A stretch of DNA of 64,000 bases from an uncultured Agathobacter sp. (GTDB taxonomy: Bacteria > Bacillota > Clostridia > Lachnospirales > Lachnospiraceae). Below, in pieces: positions 25,220-33,691 of the stretch. Positions within the stretch are counted from its first letter, which is position 1, and every line of letters begins with the position of its first letter. Below the pieces are notes generated by a model. It made no database searches and was not told the DNA's origin. It was given only the letters and a program-made list of their open reading frames with translations. The position numbers and the translations under genes were made by a program. The stretch lies in the NCBI GenBank assembly GCA_934307695.1, contig CAKRCS010000001.1, positions 372,001 to 436,000 on the forward strand, given 5' to 3'.

Positions 25220-26587
25220 ATGTTGGAGAAAATGTTTAAGCTGCGTGAAAATCACACGACAGTAAAGACCGAGATTCTGGCAGGTATTACCACGTTTATG
25301 ACGATGGCGTATATTCTTGCCGTGAATCCGAATGTTTTAAGTGCGTCCGGTATGGACAGAGGCGCTGTGTTTACCGCAACGGTACTGGCATCCTTTTTAG
25401 GAACAGCCTGCATGGCACTGTTTGCAAACTATCCGTTTGCGCTGGCACCGGGAATGGGACTGAATGCGTATTTTGCATACACGGTCGTAATCGGTATGGG
25501 TTATCCGTGGCAGGCAGCGCTGGCAGCTGTTTTTGTAGAAGGTGTGATCTTTATCCTGCTTTCTTTGTTTAACATCCGCGAGGCAATCTTTAATTCTATT
25601 CCATCAAACTTAAAGAAAGCGGTATCTGTCGGTATCGGATTTTTCATCGCGTTTATCGGACTTCAGAATGCAAAGATCGTAGTCGGTGGTGCTACACTGG
25701 TTGAACTGTTCTCACTGGATGCAGTGGAGGGCGCTACCATGAAGGATGCCGGTATCTGTGTGATCCTTGCGATCATCGGTGTATTTTTAACCGGTATTCT
25801 TGTCATCAAGAATGTAAAGGGAAATATTCTCTGGGGAATTTTAGGAACCTGGATTCTTGGTATCATCTGCCAGTTCACCGGACTTTACGTGCCGAATCCG
25901 GAGATCGGATATTACAGTCTCCTTCCGGATTTTTCTTCCGGATTATCTGTGCCGAGCATTGCTCCGATCTTTATGAAGATGAATTTTACAGCGATTCCGA
26001 TTGCTGAATTTGTTGTGATCGTGTTTGCATTTTTATTTGTGGATATGTTTGATACACTTGGAACCCTGATCGGTGTTGCGACCAAGGCGGGAATGCTCGA
26101 CGAGGAAGGCAAGCTTCCGAACATCAAGGGCGCTTTGATGGCAGATGCGGTTGCTACAACTGCCGGTGCTGCACTTGGTACTTCCACAACCACAACGTTT
26201 GTAGAGAGTGCATCCGGTGTCAGCGAGGGTGGTAGAACCGGACTTACTTCCATCACAACCGCGATCCTGTTTTTGCTTGCGCTGCTGCTTTCCCCGATCT
26301 TCCTTGCCATTCCGTCATTTGCAACGGCTCCGGCTCTGATCATCGTAGGATTCTACATGGTAAATCAGGTCGGCTTGATCGATTTCTCTGATTATAGCGA
26401 GGGAATCCCGGCATTTATCTGCATCGGTGCAATGCCATTCTTTTATAGTATCTCAGAGGGTATCTCCATGGGAGTTATCTCTTATGTTGTATTAAACCTC
26501 GTAACCGGAAAGGCAAAGAAAAAGAAGATCAGTCCGGTTATGTATATACTCGCGGTGCTGTTCCTGGCGAAGTATTTCCTGCTGTAG
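25220..26587 (+). CDS. NCS2-family purine (guanine/hypoxanthine) permease
   Basis: A 455-residue permease with about 13 membrane segments of the AzgA/PbuG type. Its start (LRENHTTVKTEILAGITTFMTMAYILAVNP) and the central substrate-site segments DMFDTLGTLIGVA and GTSTTTTFVESASGVSEGGRTG are diagnostic (residues quoted in part). It imports guanine, hypoxanthine or adenine with protons. The ATG at 25220 is preceded by AGGAGGA; the frame is open to 25097 but that extension is unlike the family. The stop codon TAG is supplied by the GTAG that begins a REP-like repeat array. Confidence 0.93.
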   Translation: MLEKMFKLRENHTTVKTEILAGITTFMTMAYILAVNPNVLSASGMDRGAVFTATVLASFLGTACMALFANYPFALAPGMGLNAYFAYTVVIGMGYPWQAALAAVFVEGVIFILLSLFNIREAIFNSIPSNLKKAVSVGIGFFIAFIGLQNAKIVVGGATLVELFSLDAVEGATMKDAGICVILAIIGVFLTGILVIKNVKGNILWGILGTWILGIICQFTGLYVPNPEIGYYSLLPDFSSGLSVPSIAPIFMKMNFTAIPIAEFVVIVFAFLFVDMFDTLGTLIGVATKAGMLDEEGKLPNIKGALMADAVATTAGAALGTSTTTTFVESASGVSEGGRTGLTSITTAILFLLALLLSPIFLAIPSFATAPALIIVGFYMVNQVGLIDFSDYSEGIPAFICIGAMPFFYSISEGISMGVISYVVLNLVTGKAKKKKISPVMYILAVLFLAKYFLL

Positions 26588-26700
26588 GGACGTTCCTTTT
26601 GACACGGGGAGCGCCCATTGACACGGGGAGCGCCCATTGACACGGGGAGCGCCCATTGACACGGGGATCGCCCATTGACATAGGGAGCGCTCATTGACAC
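26584..26700 (+). repeat. REP-like array A: GTAG-GGACGTTCC head plus six units of 19 bp period
   Basis: The head GTAGGGACGTTCCTTTT leads into GACAC repeats starting at 26601, 26620, 26639, 26658, 26677 and 26696, i.e. exactly 19 bp apart. The consensus unit is GACACGGGGAGCGCCCATT. It abuts the permease stop codon and is the same repeat family as the copies at 27581, 29213 and 30232. Confidence 0.9.
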
Positions 26701-26753
26701 ATAGAAAAGTCCGTCACAATGGTAATCGGGCGGCAGAATGCAGGGAGAGAATG

Positions 26754-27584
26754 ATGCAACCGGAGCAGACACAGAAAGTAGAAGGCAACTTAGTTGTAAC
26801 GATTACAGAATATGACGATCCGAGGCTGGATATTTTTACCAGACTGTCGGAGGTACAGCTTCTGCGGTACCGGGAACCGGATTTAGGGATTTTTCTGGCG
26901 GAAAGCCCGAAGGTAATCGAGCGGGCGATGGATGCAGGGTATGAGCCAGTTGCTTTTCTTGCTGAAAAATCTGCCTTTCGAGAGGATGAACAGAGGCTGT
27001 GTGCGCGCTTCCCCGAAATCCCGGTCTATGTGGCAGAAAACGAGGTCTTTGAACGGATGCGCGGATTTCAGCTTACGAGAGGAATGCTATGTGCGATGAA
27101 CCGCAAGCGTCTGCCGTCTGTTGCAGAAGTATGTGCAAAGGCGCGGCGCATCGCGGTGCTTTGGGACGTTGTCAATCCGACCAATGTGGGGGCGATCATC
27201 CGTTCCGCTGCGGCACTCGGCATGGATGGTGTGATATGTACCACAGACGGAAGTGATCCGCTCTACCGGCGCGCGATCCGTGTCAGCATGGGAACCGTTT
27301 TTCAGATCCCATGGACAATCGTGGATGAAAACGGTATACAGGAGCTGAAAGAGCTTGGCTTTTGTACGGTCGCGATGGCATTACGGGATGATTCGGTAAG
27401 CCTTGGTGATCCGGTATTTGCGGAAAAAGAGCGGTTGGCTGTCGTGCTCGGAACGGAGGGGGATGGTCTGCCACGGGACGTTATCGACCAGTGTGATTAC
27501 ACCGTCCGTATCCCGATGAAGCACGGCGTAGACTCTCTCAACGTGGCGGCAGCGAGCGCAGTCGCCTTCTGGGAATTGCAGTAG
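26754..27584 (+). CDS. TrmH/SpoU-family RNA 2'-O-ribose methyltransferase
   Basis: A 276-residue SPOUT methyltransferase. An N-terminal substrate-binding region (FTRLSEVQLLRYREPDLGIF) precedes the SpoU catalytic domain. Its knotted SAM site is NPTNVGAIIRSAAALG, then GTEGDGLP and IPMKHGVDSLNVAAASAVA. It probably methylates a tRNA or rRNA ribose; the site is not predictable. ATG 26754 is six bases after GGGAG, and ATG 26751 is a close alternative. The frame is open back into repeat array A but those residues are repeat-encoded. The TAG stop comes from the next repeat copy, so the gene is bracketed by two direct REP-like copies. Confidence 0.88.
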   Translation: MQPEQTQKVEGNLVVTITEYDDPRLDIFTRLSEVQLLRYREPDLGIFLAESPKVIERAMDAGYEPVAFLAEKSAFREDEQRLCARFPEIPVYVAENEVFERMRGFQLTRGMLCAMNRKRLPSVAEVCAKARRIAVLWDVVNPTNVGAIIRSAAALGMDGVICTTDGSDPLYRRAIRVSMGTVFQIPWTIVDENGIQELKELGFCTVAMALRDDSVSLGDPVFAEKERLAVVLGTEGDGLPRDVIDQCDYTVRIPMKHGVDSLNVAAASAVAFWELQ

Positions 27585-27661
27585 GGACGTTCCTTTTGAC
27601 ACGGGGAGCGCCCATTGGCACACAGAGTGCTTAATGGCATGGTGAGCGCGCCCAATGGCAC
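27581..27661 (+). repeat. REP-like array B after the trmH-like gene
   Basis: GTAGGGACGTTCCTTTT is followed by diverged units starting GACAC (27598), GGCAC (27617) and GGCAT (27636), 19 bp apart, and GGCAC (27657), 21 bp on. It has the same orientation as array A. The GTAG contains the trmH-like gene's stop codon. Confidence 0.85.
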
Positions 27662-27711
27662 AATATTGTCCATATATTTAATTGCTAGGAAATTACATAA
27701 TGAAAGAAAAG

Positions 27712-27750
27712 AAAGCCAGTCCGGCAGTGAACAATACCGGGCTGGCTTTT
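27712..27750. terminator. Bidirectional terminator between the trmH-like and MATE genes
   Basis: AAAGCCAGTCCGG (27712-27724) pairs with CCGGGCTGGCTTTT (27737-27750), giving T-rich flanks on both strands for the convergent transcripts. Confidence 0.8.
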
Positions 27751-27774
27751 TTGCGGAATAATCGAAATATGTAA

Positions 27775-29136
27775 CTATTCCTGAATCTCTGCCAGTGCCT
27801 TTTTGAACTGGAAAGTAAACAGGATGGAGGTAAAGGTTACCGCAATGACATCCGCGATTGGCTCTGCCAGATACACACCCATTGTCGGATCGGACACAAG
27901 GTGCGGAATGATATAGATCAGTGGAAGGAGCAGCACAAACTTGCGGACAACCGCTACCACGATGGAATTTACGGCTTTTCCAAGTGAGGTAAATGTTATC
28001 TGGCAGGCAATCTGGATGCCGAACAGGAATAAACCGCCGAGGTAAATACGAAGCATCGGTGCGGTAAAAGCGATCAGCTCTGCGTCAGGTGTAAAAATGC
28101 TTACAAACGCGGCAGGGAAAAGCTGTATAGCCGCCCAGAGCGTGATCGAGTAGGTAAGGCTTGCAATCAGAAGCAGGCGGAACGTCTTTTTGACGCGGTC
28201 TGCGTTTTTTGCTCCATAATTGTAGCTGGCGATTGGCTGCGAGCCCTGTCCGATCCCTTGCAGCGGGAGCATAGCAAACTGCATGACGCTTGTCAGGATC
28301 GTCATGGCTCCAACCGCAATGTCCCCGCCGTAGCGGAGCAGGGAGGAATTGAAGCAGACGGTTATAACGCTTTCGCTTGCCTGCATGATAAAGGTAGCAA
28401 GTCCAAGTGCCACGCAAGGCAAAATGACCGGAGCTTCGAGGCACAAATATTTTTTGCGGAGATGTAGCTGCGTCTTTTTCCCGCAGAGGAATGCTACCAC
28501 CCAGATCGTAGAGATGGACTGCGAAATGATGGTTGCAAGTGCGGCACCCTTTACGCCCATATGGAAACCAAAGATAAACAGCGGATCAAGAGTGATGTTG
28601 CAGACCGCACCGATGAGGACGGACACCATAGAAATCGTTGTGAAGCCCTGCGCGGTGATGAAGGTGTTCATGCCGAGCGTCAACTGCACGAACAGAGTTC
28701 CGATCGCGTAAATGCGCATGTAATCGGTGGCGTAGGTAATGGTGTTTTCGCTTGCACCAAAAGCGAGCAGCAGATTTTCGCTCCAGAGCAGTAAAACTGC
28801 GGTCAGGATAAATGAAATGACGATCTGGAGGATAAAGCAGTTGCCTAATATTTTTTCTGCGGAATCCAAGTCCTGCTTGCCCATCGAAATGGATGCTCTC
28901 GGCGCACCGCCGGAACCGACCAAAGCGGCGAACGCGGAAACGATCATAATGATCGGCATGCACACACCGACTCCGGTAAGCGCGAGGCTGCCCTCGCCAG
29001 GAATATGTCCGATGTAGATCCGGTCCACGATGTTGTAGAGCATGTTGATAAGCTGCGCGATCACGGTCGGGATGGAAAGCTTAAGCAGGAGCTTCCCGAT
29101 GGGTTCAGTCCCTAAAAAATCTCTATTGTTTTGCAT
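27775..29136 (-). CDS. MATE family efflux transporter
   Basis: A 453-residue, twelve-span transporter. The N-terminal segment KLSIPTVIAQLINMLYNIVDRIYIG and the internal second repeat are typical of the prokaryotic MATE branch related to MepA. The minus-strand ATG at 29136 has AAGGAGA in front. The frame remains open to 29274, but those codons run through the left repeat of the RAYT element and are not protein-like. Substrate unknown. It differs clearly in sequence from the MATE gene at 8479. Confidence 0.9.
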   Translation of the reverse strand: MQNNRDFLGTEPIGKLLLKLSIPTVIAQLINMLYNIVDRIYIGHIPGEGSLALTGVGVCMPIIMIVSAFAALVGSGGAPRASISMGKQDLDSAEKILGNCFILQIVISFILTAVLLLWSENLLLAFGASENTITYATDYMRIYAIGTLFVQLTLGMNTFITAQGFTTISMVSVLIGAVCNITLDPLFIFGFHMGVKGAALATIISQSISTIWVVAFLCGKKTQLHLRKKYLCLEAPVILPCVALGLATFIMQASESVITVCFNSSLLRYGGDIAVGAMTILTSVMQFAMLPLQGIGQGSQPIASYNYGAKNADRVKKTFRLLLIASLTYSITLWAAIQLFPAAFVSIFTPDAELIAFTAPMLRIYLGGLFLFGIQIACQITFTSLGKAVNSIVVAVVRKFVLLLPLIYIIPHLVSDPTMGVYLAEPIADVIAVTFTSILFTFQFKKALAEIQE

Positions 29137-29212
29137 GGAAAAATCTCCTTTGTAGGTTGCTGATTGTAACCCAACTATTATAAGGCAGAAGATTTTGGTT
29201 TGCAAGGTGGAA

Positions 29213-29272
29213 GTGGGGACGTTCCTTTTGACACGCGCATCGCCCAATGACACATGGAGCGCCCTTTGGAAC
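29213..29272 (+). repeat. REP-like repeat C, left end of the RAYT element
   Basis: Head GTGGGGACGTTCCTTTT, then GACAC at 29230 and 29249 and a diverged GGAAC at 29268, all 19 bp apart. Confidence 0.85.
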
Positions 29273-29281
29273 AAGAAGTGT

Positions 29282-30049
29282 TTAGGTATTTATGACTGTT
29301 CGCTGGATAATTCCGCGAGGTGTACCTGTAAGACGATTTAGCTGTCTTATGGAGAGTCCCTTTTGGTGCAAAAGGACAAGATACTTGTTGCGGTCGGATA
29401 AAGATAGCTTTTGAAAATCAGTTACGGTGTTGCAATTACAATTTTCCTCAATAATACTTTGAGCAACATCATCCGGCAATCGAATTTTGATCTTATGAAT
29501 GTCAATACAATCATCGGAGTGGACATCGATATGTGATTCAAAAAATTGATTTGGAGAGTCGAACAACGCAAGAATATCTTCGGTATCTGTCAGATCAGTA
29601 ATGCCATTCTGATATTCATAAAAGCTGCTCCATGGATAACTGCTTCCCGGCGCTTTTTCAAGCCCGGCTTTGGCTGGGTTATAATGAATGTAGCGGATAA
29701 CGGTAAGCAGATAACTGACATTTTCAACCGGTTCACTGTGATATCTGCCATCCTGCAAAAAACCGGTACGCTGGTACTTGTGGTTAAACCAACCGGCATA
29801 AGTCGTATTGATGGGACGAAAAATGGATTCCAGCGTGAACTCCGCTGAATGTTGAATAAGAAGATGAACATGATTGGACATCAGGCAATAGGCATAGATT
29901 TGAAAGTGGAATTTTTCCTTATAATATCTGAGAATATCCAGATATTTCAAATAGTCCTTCTGCTCCTCAAAAAGAAGTTGCCTGTCAGCCCCTTTGATGA
30001 TGATGTGGTATGTCCGAATTGATGATTTTTTCCTAGCGTGTCGTGGCAA
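29282..30049 (-). CDS. REP-associated tyrosine transposase (RAYT, Y1/TnpA_REP family)
   Basis: A 255-residue single-strand DNA transposase of the HUH superfamily. The metal-binding HUH motif is SNHVHLL (H60, H62), and the candidate catalytic tyrosine lies in RYIHYNPAKAGL (Y120 or Y123), the RAYT signature. The N terminus PRHARKKS and YCLMSNHVH are typical. The start is TTG at 30049, seven bases after AAGGAGGA; no ATG is near. RAYTs recognise GTRG-hairpin REP sequences, and matching repeats flank this gene on both sides. The frame is intact, so it may be active. Confidence 0.92.
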   Translation of the reverse strand: MPRHARKKSSIRTYHIIIKGADRQLLFEEQKDYLKYLDILRYYKEKFHFQIYAYCLMSNHVHLLIQHSAEFTLESIFRPINTTYAGWFNHKYQRTGFLQDGRYHSEPVENVSYLLTVIRYIHYNPAKAGLEKAPGSSYPWSSFYEYQNGITDLTDTEDILALFDSPNQFFESHIDVHSDDCIDIHKIKIRLPDDVAQSIIEENCNCNTVTDFQKLSLSDRNKYLVLLHQKGLSIRQLNRLTGTPRGIIQRTVINT

Positions 30050-30231
30050 TAAAAGATCCTCCTTGTAAAAATGGTTAAAATATTATAAAAAGGGAATAGT
30101 GGGTGAAGCCCCGCGAATAATTCAAGTGGATGATGACACAAATGAATTATAATACTATAATATATATTTTATAGTAATTGTGTGAAATGTAAATAGGAAA
30201 AAGTATATATTTGTCCTGCACAAGAGTAGTT

Positions 30232-30329
30232 GAACCAAAGGGCGCTCCATGTGTCAAAGGGCAGTGCATGTGTCAAAGAGCGCTCCATGTGTCAATGGGC
30301 GCTTCGCGTGTCAAAAGGAACGTCCCCAC
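30232..30329 (-). repeat. REP-like repeat D, right end of the RAYT element (inverted)
   Basis: Read on the minus strand it starts GTGGGGACGTTCC at 30329 and has four GACAC units of 19 bp period, ending in a diverged GGTTC. It lies directly upstream of the yfhO-like gene. Confidence 0.85.
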
Positions 30330-30341
30330 GAAAGGAATAGC

Positions 30342-32771
30342 ATGTATACAATACTCACAGCAATCGTCTTATTTTTCTGCGGGCTGTTTAGCTTCAGAAA
30401 CGGAATATTTGGCTCAGATATAGACTGGATCAGTCAGCACAGCGTGATACCGGATTATTTCAGACAGCTTTTTTATGATACCGGAAACCTCTTCCCGGAA
30501 TTTGCCACAAACATCGGAGGAGGGCAGAATATCTATAATTTCTCGTATTACGGGCTATATAGTCCGGTGATTTTGATTTCGTATCTGTTCCCGTCGGTCA
30601 AGATGGGAACATACCTTATGATTTCCATGGTTGTAAGCCTGATCGCGGCGGTGCTGCTGTTTTACAAGTGGCTGCAAAAACGGGGGATTTCGCGCTTTGT
30701 CAGCTTTATGACCGCGCTCATGTTCCTGCTGGCGGGACCGATGATCTATCATTCGTATAATCAGATCATGTTCGTCAATTATATGCCGTTTTTGTGCCTC
30801 GCGCTCATCGGTGTGGATCGCTATTTTGACGAGAACAGGGAGGGGCTTTATACGGTCAGCGTCTGGCTGATGATCATGACCAGCTTTTATTTTGGCATCG
30901 GCGGGATGCTGGTGCTTGTGATATATGGGATTTACCGTTATATGGGCAGCGAAGGGAAAAAGAACATAAAGACGTTTCTTCTGGAGGGTATCCGTTTCCT
31001 TATTCCGATGCTGGTGGCGGTGCTTATGAGCGCGGTGCTGCTTGTGCCGACTGCGTATGTTCTCATGGGCGGAAGATCGTCAGGAACCAAAGCCGCGGTA
31101 TCCTTGGGAGAATTGTTTAGCCCGCATATAAATATCGGCGAATTTTTGTATAGCCCTTATGGAATCGGTCTGGCGGCACTTGTGATCGTCGTGCTTATCG
31201 CAGGGATTTTTTACAAAAAAGGCAATGAACGGTGGCTGCATATAGCCTGCATTCTGGTTCTGGTCATCCCGGTTTTCGCGTGGGCGTTAAATGGCGGACT
31301 TTATATCCGGAATAAGGTGTTTGTTCCTTTTTTGCCGCTTTTGTGCTATATGATCGCAGCATACATAGAGAAGCAGCGAAAAGAGGAAATTCCGTTTGTG
31401 ACGGGACTGATCCCGTTTGTTCTTACGCTTCTCCTGCTTTTTACCGGAAGGAAAACCGTCTATTGGGTGGATGGAATCCTGATGCTTGGCTGTTTTCTAA
31501 TCTGCTATAAGAAAAAATGCATGCAGTATCTGATCCTGCCGTCCGTCCTGATCCTGTGCGTGCAGGGCTTTTTGTACAACAATACCAGTCCGACGAACGT
31601 TGCGCCAAAGTATTACAATCAGGTTACGGACAAGACGAACCGCAAGGAGATCGATAAGATTGCAAAAGAAGAAAATGGCTTTTACAGGATTGAGCAAAAC
31701 GGCGATGTAAAAACGGATTTTGCAGACTTAAACCGCATCTGGTCAGCAGACCAGTACATATCGTCCATCTATTCTTCAGTCGAAAATCCGGATTATCAGA
31801 ACTTCCGGACGCAGACGTTTCAGGTTGAGCAGCCCTATCGGAATATTCTGATGCAGGCGCGGGCGCATAACGCGGTATTCCAGCGCTTTATGGGTGTGAA
31901 ATATCTGCTGTCGGATGAGGCAGTGCCGGGCTATAAGAAGATAGGGGAAAAGCTGTATGAGAACGAAGATGTTCTTCCGGTTGCTTACTACACAAGCCGC
32001 GTAATGCCGCAGACGCAGTATGATACACTGCAATTTCCATATAACCAGCTTGCATTTTTGTCGCGCGCGGTGGTGGATACAAAGGAGGCGGGCAATACAG
32101 ACACCGCGTTTCTTGATGCCGGCTTAAAAAAGATTCCGGTAAATATCCAGACGGATGCGATCGGGATCGAAAGTGCCTCGGAGGGTGATATCCTGTTCTT
32201 GCAGTTTCAGGTAGAAAATCACTCGCCAAAGTCGGATGTTGCGATCAGCGTAGAGGGTGTACGCAATAAGCTGTCGGCAGAGAATCATATTTACTATAAC
32301 GGAAACACTTGCTTTACCTACGCAGTTTTGCTTAAGGAAGGGCAAACTGGCGTGGCAGTTTCGATGAGCGATGGAGACTATGAGATCTCTGATCTTACCG
32401 GATATCTGTGGAAAAGCGCTGAAAATAAGGATTTGCGCTCGCAGCTTATCGAAGCGGAGTTCATTCTGGACAAGGCTGCAACGAAGGGAGACATCATAAA
32501 AGGCTCTGTGGATGCGACGGCAGATAATGGATATCTTATCACATCCATTCCTTATGACGAGAATTTTGAAGTGCTTGTCGATGGAGAATCTGCTGCCTGC
32601 GAAAAGGTAAATACGGCATTTCTCGGACTGAAGATGGATAAGGGAATGCATGAGGTGACGATCGAATATCACGCGCCGGGCGTTCTGGCTGGGAAAATCT
32701 TAAGCATCACGGGTTTGCTGCTTGGTGTGCTGGCGCATTTTGTGATTTTTCAAAAAAGGAGCCGAAAATAA
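30342..32771 (+). CDS. YfhO-family membrane protein (putative glycosyltransferase-like)
   Basis: An 809-residue protein with roughly twelve membrane spans in the first ~420 residues (FRNGIFGSDIDWISQHSVIPDYFRQ and GGGQNIYNFSYYGLYSP are family hallmarks). An extracellular region follows, then a last span near the C terminus (ILSITGLLLGVLAHFVIF). YfhO proteins are GT-C-like; Bacillus and Listeria members are linked to lipoteichoic-acid or wall-polymer glycosylation. The ATG at 30342 follows AAAGGAA. The longer frame from 30249 is encoded by repeat D and is rejected. Insertion of the RAYT element just upstream may have changed its promoter. Confidence 0.85.
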   Translation: MYTILTAIVLFFCGLFSFRNGIFGSDIDWISQHSVIPDYFRQLFYDTGNLFPEFATNIGGGQNIYNFSYYGLYSPVILISYLFPSVKMGTYLMISMVVSLIAAVLLFYKWLQKRGISRFVSFMTALMFLLAGPMIYHSYNQIMFVNYMPFLCLALIGVDRYFDENREGLYTVSVWLMIMTSFYFGIGGMLVLVIYGIYRYMGSEGKKNIKTFLLEGIRFLIPMLVAVLMSAVLLVPTAYVLMGGRSSGTKAAVSLGELFSPHINIGEFLYSPYGIGLAALVIVVLIAGIFYKKGNERWLHIACILVLVIPVFAWALNGGLYIRNKVFVPFLPLLCYMIAAYIEKQRKEEIPFVTGLIPFVLTLLLLFTGRKTVYWVDGILMLGCFLICYKKKCMQYLILPSVLILCVQGFLYNNTSPTNVAPKYYNQVTDKTNRKEIDKIAKEENGFYRIEQNGDVKTDFADLNRIWSADQYISSIYSSVENPDYQNFRTQTFQVEQPYRNILMQARAHNAVFQRFMGVKYLLSDEAVPGYKKIGEKLYENEDVLPVAYYTSRVMPQTQYDTLQFPYNQLAFLSRAVVDTKEAGNTDTAFLDAGLKKIPVNIQTDAIGIESASEGDILFLQFQVENHSPKSDVAISVEGVRNKLSAENHIYYNGNTCFTYAVLLKEGQTGVAVSMSDGDYEISDLTGYLWKSAENKDLRSQLIEAEFILDKAATKGDIIKGSVDATADNGYLITSIPYDENFEVLVDGESAACEKVNTAFLGLKMDKGMHEVTIEYHAPGVLAGKILSITGLLLGVLAHFVIFQKRSRK

Positions 32772-32789
32772 TTTTGATAGCATCAATTA

Positions 32790-32818
32790 TTGTATTCTAT
32801 GCATAATTACGTTAAAAT
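32790..32818 (+). promoter_or_regulatory. Promoter upstream of the 32908 gene
   Basis: TTGTAT (32790-32795), 17 bp spacer, TAAAAT (32813-32818). Confidence 0.6.
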
Positions 32819-32907
32819 GATACGGAAGAAATTGGCATAGATATTTATGGTGTTATCTCAATCGAGAGCACCGGAATAAAAATAAGCAGGCATGGGGATC
32901 GGCGGCT

Positions 32908-33369
32908 GTGAAGAAAAGAGGATATGTGATTAATTACATATTGTTGCTGGTATGCATCCTTACATCACTCAATCATGTGGAAAGCTATAAGACAATGATT
33001 GGGCAGATGTCTTATTTGGATGCGCAAAGCCGTGACAATGCCACAAGCATTGACGATACAACAGCAACAGCAAACAATTCACGCACCGATTACATAAGGA
33101 CGATCGGTTATATTACGAGCGCGGACGCATGTACGGAGGAGATGCTGGAAAGCGCCCACTCAAATCTGTTGAACCGGACTTTGGCGGTCAGGCAAAACGA
33201 GATCCGGGCGAAGGATGGAGCGCGGTCAGAATCGATAAAAGCTGAAGGTGCGCTGCAAAATGCAAATCAATTCTATACATTTGCCGATCTGTGTGCAAAG
33301 ATAACCGGCACGGATACGGCAGGTGTCATACGTTTTATTCACAACAAGGATGGAAAAAAGGAAATCTGA
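32908..33369 (+). CDS. Hypothetical small exported or membrane-anchored protein
   Basis: A 153-residue protein starting at GTG with a basic, hydrophobic N terminus (KKRGYVINYILLLVCILTSL) that is a signal anchor or signal peptide. The rest is polar and rich in Asn/Thr/Ala with no recognised domain; the C-terminal half (DLCAKITGTDTAGVIRFIHNKDGKKEI, in part) may be folded. No close family is recognised. It has its own promoter and is followed by a 44-residue membrane protein after 75 bases. Confidence 0.6.
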   Translation: MKKRGYVINYILLLVCILTSLNHVESYKTMIGQMSYLDAQSRDNATSIDDTTATANNSRTDYIRTIGYITSADACTEEMLESAHSNLLNRTLAVRQNEIRAKDGARSESIKAEGALQNANQFYTFADLCAKITGTDTAGVIRFIHNKDGKKEI

Positions 33370-33444
33370 TATCAGTTGATCGAGACTGCCCGTGGAAACA
33401 TGGGTTTATTTGCGTACACAAAAACGGATATTGGAGGAATAAAA

Positions 33445-33579
33445 ATGGTACAGAATATAATTGTTGTTGTGTTGTTTGCAGCGATGATCGGAGCAGGAGC
33501 ATTTGGATGGTGGCTGGAAAACGGAAAGGATAAAACAAAGGAGGAGAATGCAGGGGAGAACGAAAACGACAAGGCGTAA
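33445..33579 (+). CDS. 44-residue single-span membrane protein
   Basis: ATG 33445 follows GGAGG (33434-33438). The protein has one hydrophobic helix (NIIVVVLFAAMIGAGAFGWW) and a charged Lys/Glu/Asn tail. The open frame begins at 33376 but the upstream codons lack a site. No family recognised. It may act with the protein encoded just upstream. Confidence 0.5.
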   Translation: MVQNIIVVVLFAAMIGAGAFGWWLENGKDKTKEENAGENENDKA

Positions 33580-33691
33580 AAACCACGCGAAAATGGAAAA
33601 ACGTGCATAATAATATCACTTATCTTCTTTTTGTGGTAAAATATAGTCCATAAGGCGGCAATTCTGCCGGGAATATTGGAAGGAGCATAGG

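Larger units (their letters stand above)
29213..30329. mobile_element. RAYT element: transposase gene bounded by inverted REP-like repeats
   Basis: The left end starts GTGGGGACGTTCC at 29213 on the + strand. The right end is the same sequence on the - strand ending at 30329. The first 25 bases of the two ends are identical. Both then carry 19 bp period GACAC units pointing inward (left 29230, 29249, 29268; right four units). The single gene inside is a REP-associated tyrosine transposase. The AT-rich stretch 30050-30231 inside the element has no recognisable gene. Confidence 0.8.

Noticed and set aside
26584..26700. CRISPR-like array (regular short repeats)
   Set aside because: Whole 19 bp units repeat with no unique spacers, and there are no cas genes; it belongs to the REP-like family.
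26482..26772. Minus-strand open frame of 96 codons through repeat array A
   Set aside because: It consists of repeat-coded residues plus antisense of the permease end; no ribosome site and no family similarity.
29137..29274. N-terminal extension of the MATE gene to 29274
   Set aside because: The extra codons come from the RAYT left repeat; the ATG at 29136 has a good AAGGAGA site and matches the family start.
30249..30341. N-terminal extension of yfhO to 30249
   Set aside because: The extension is encoded by repeat D; ATG 30342 has its own site and begins the first membrane span.
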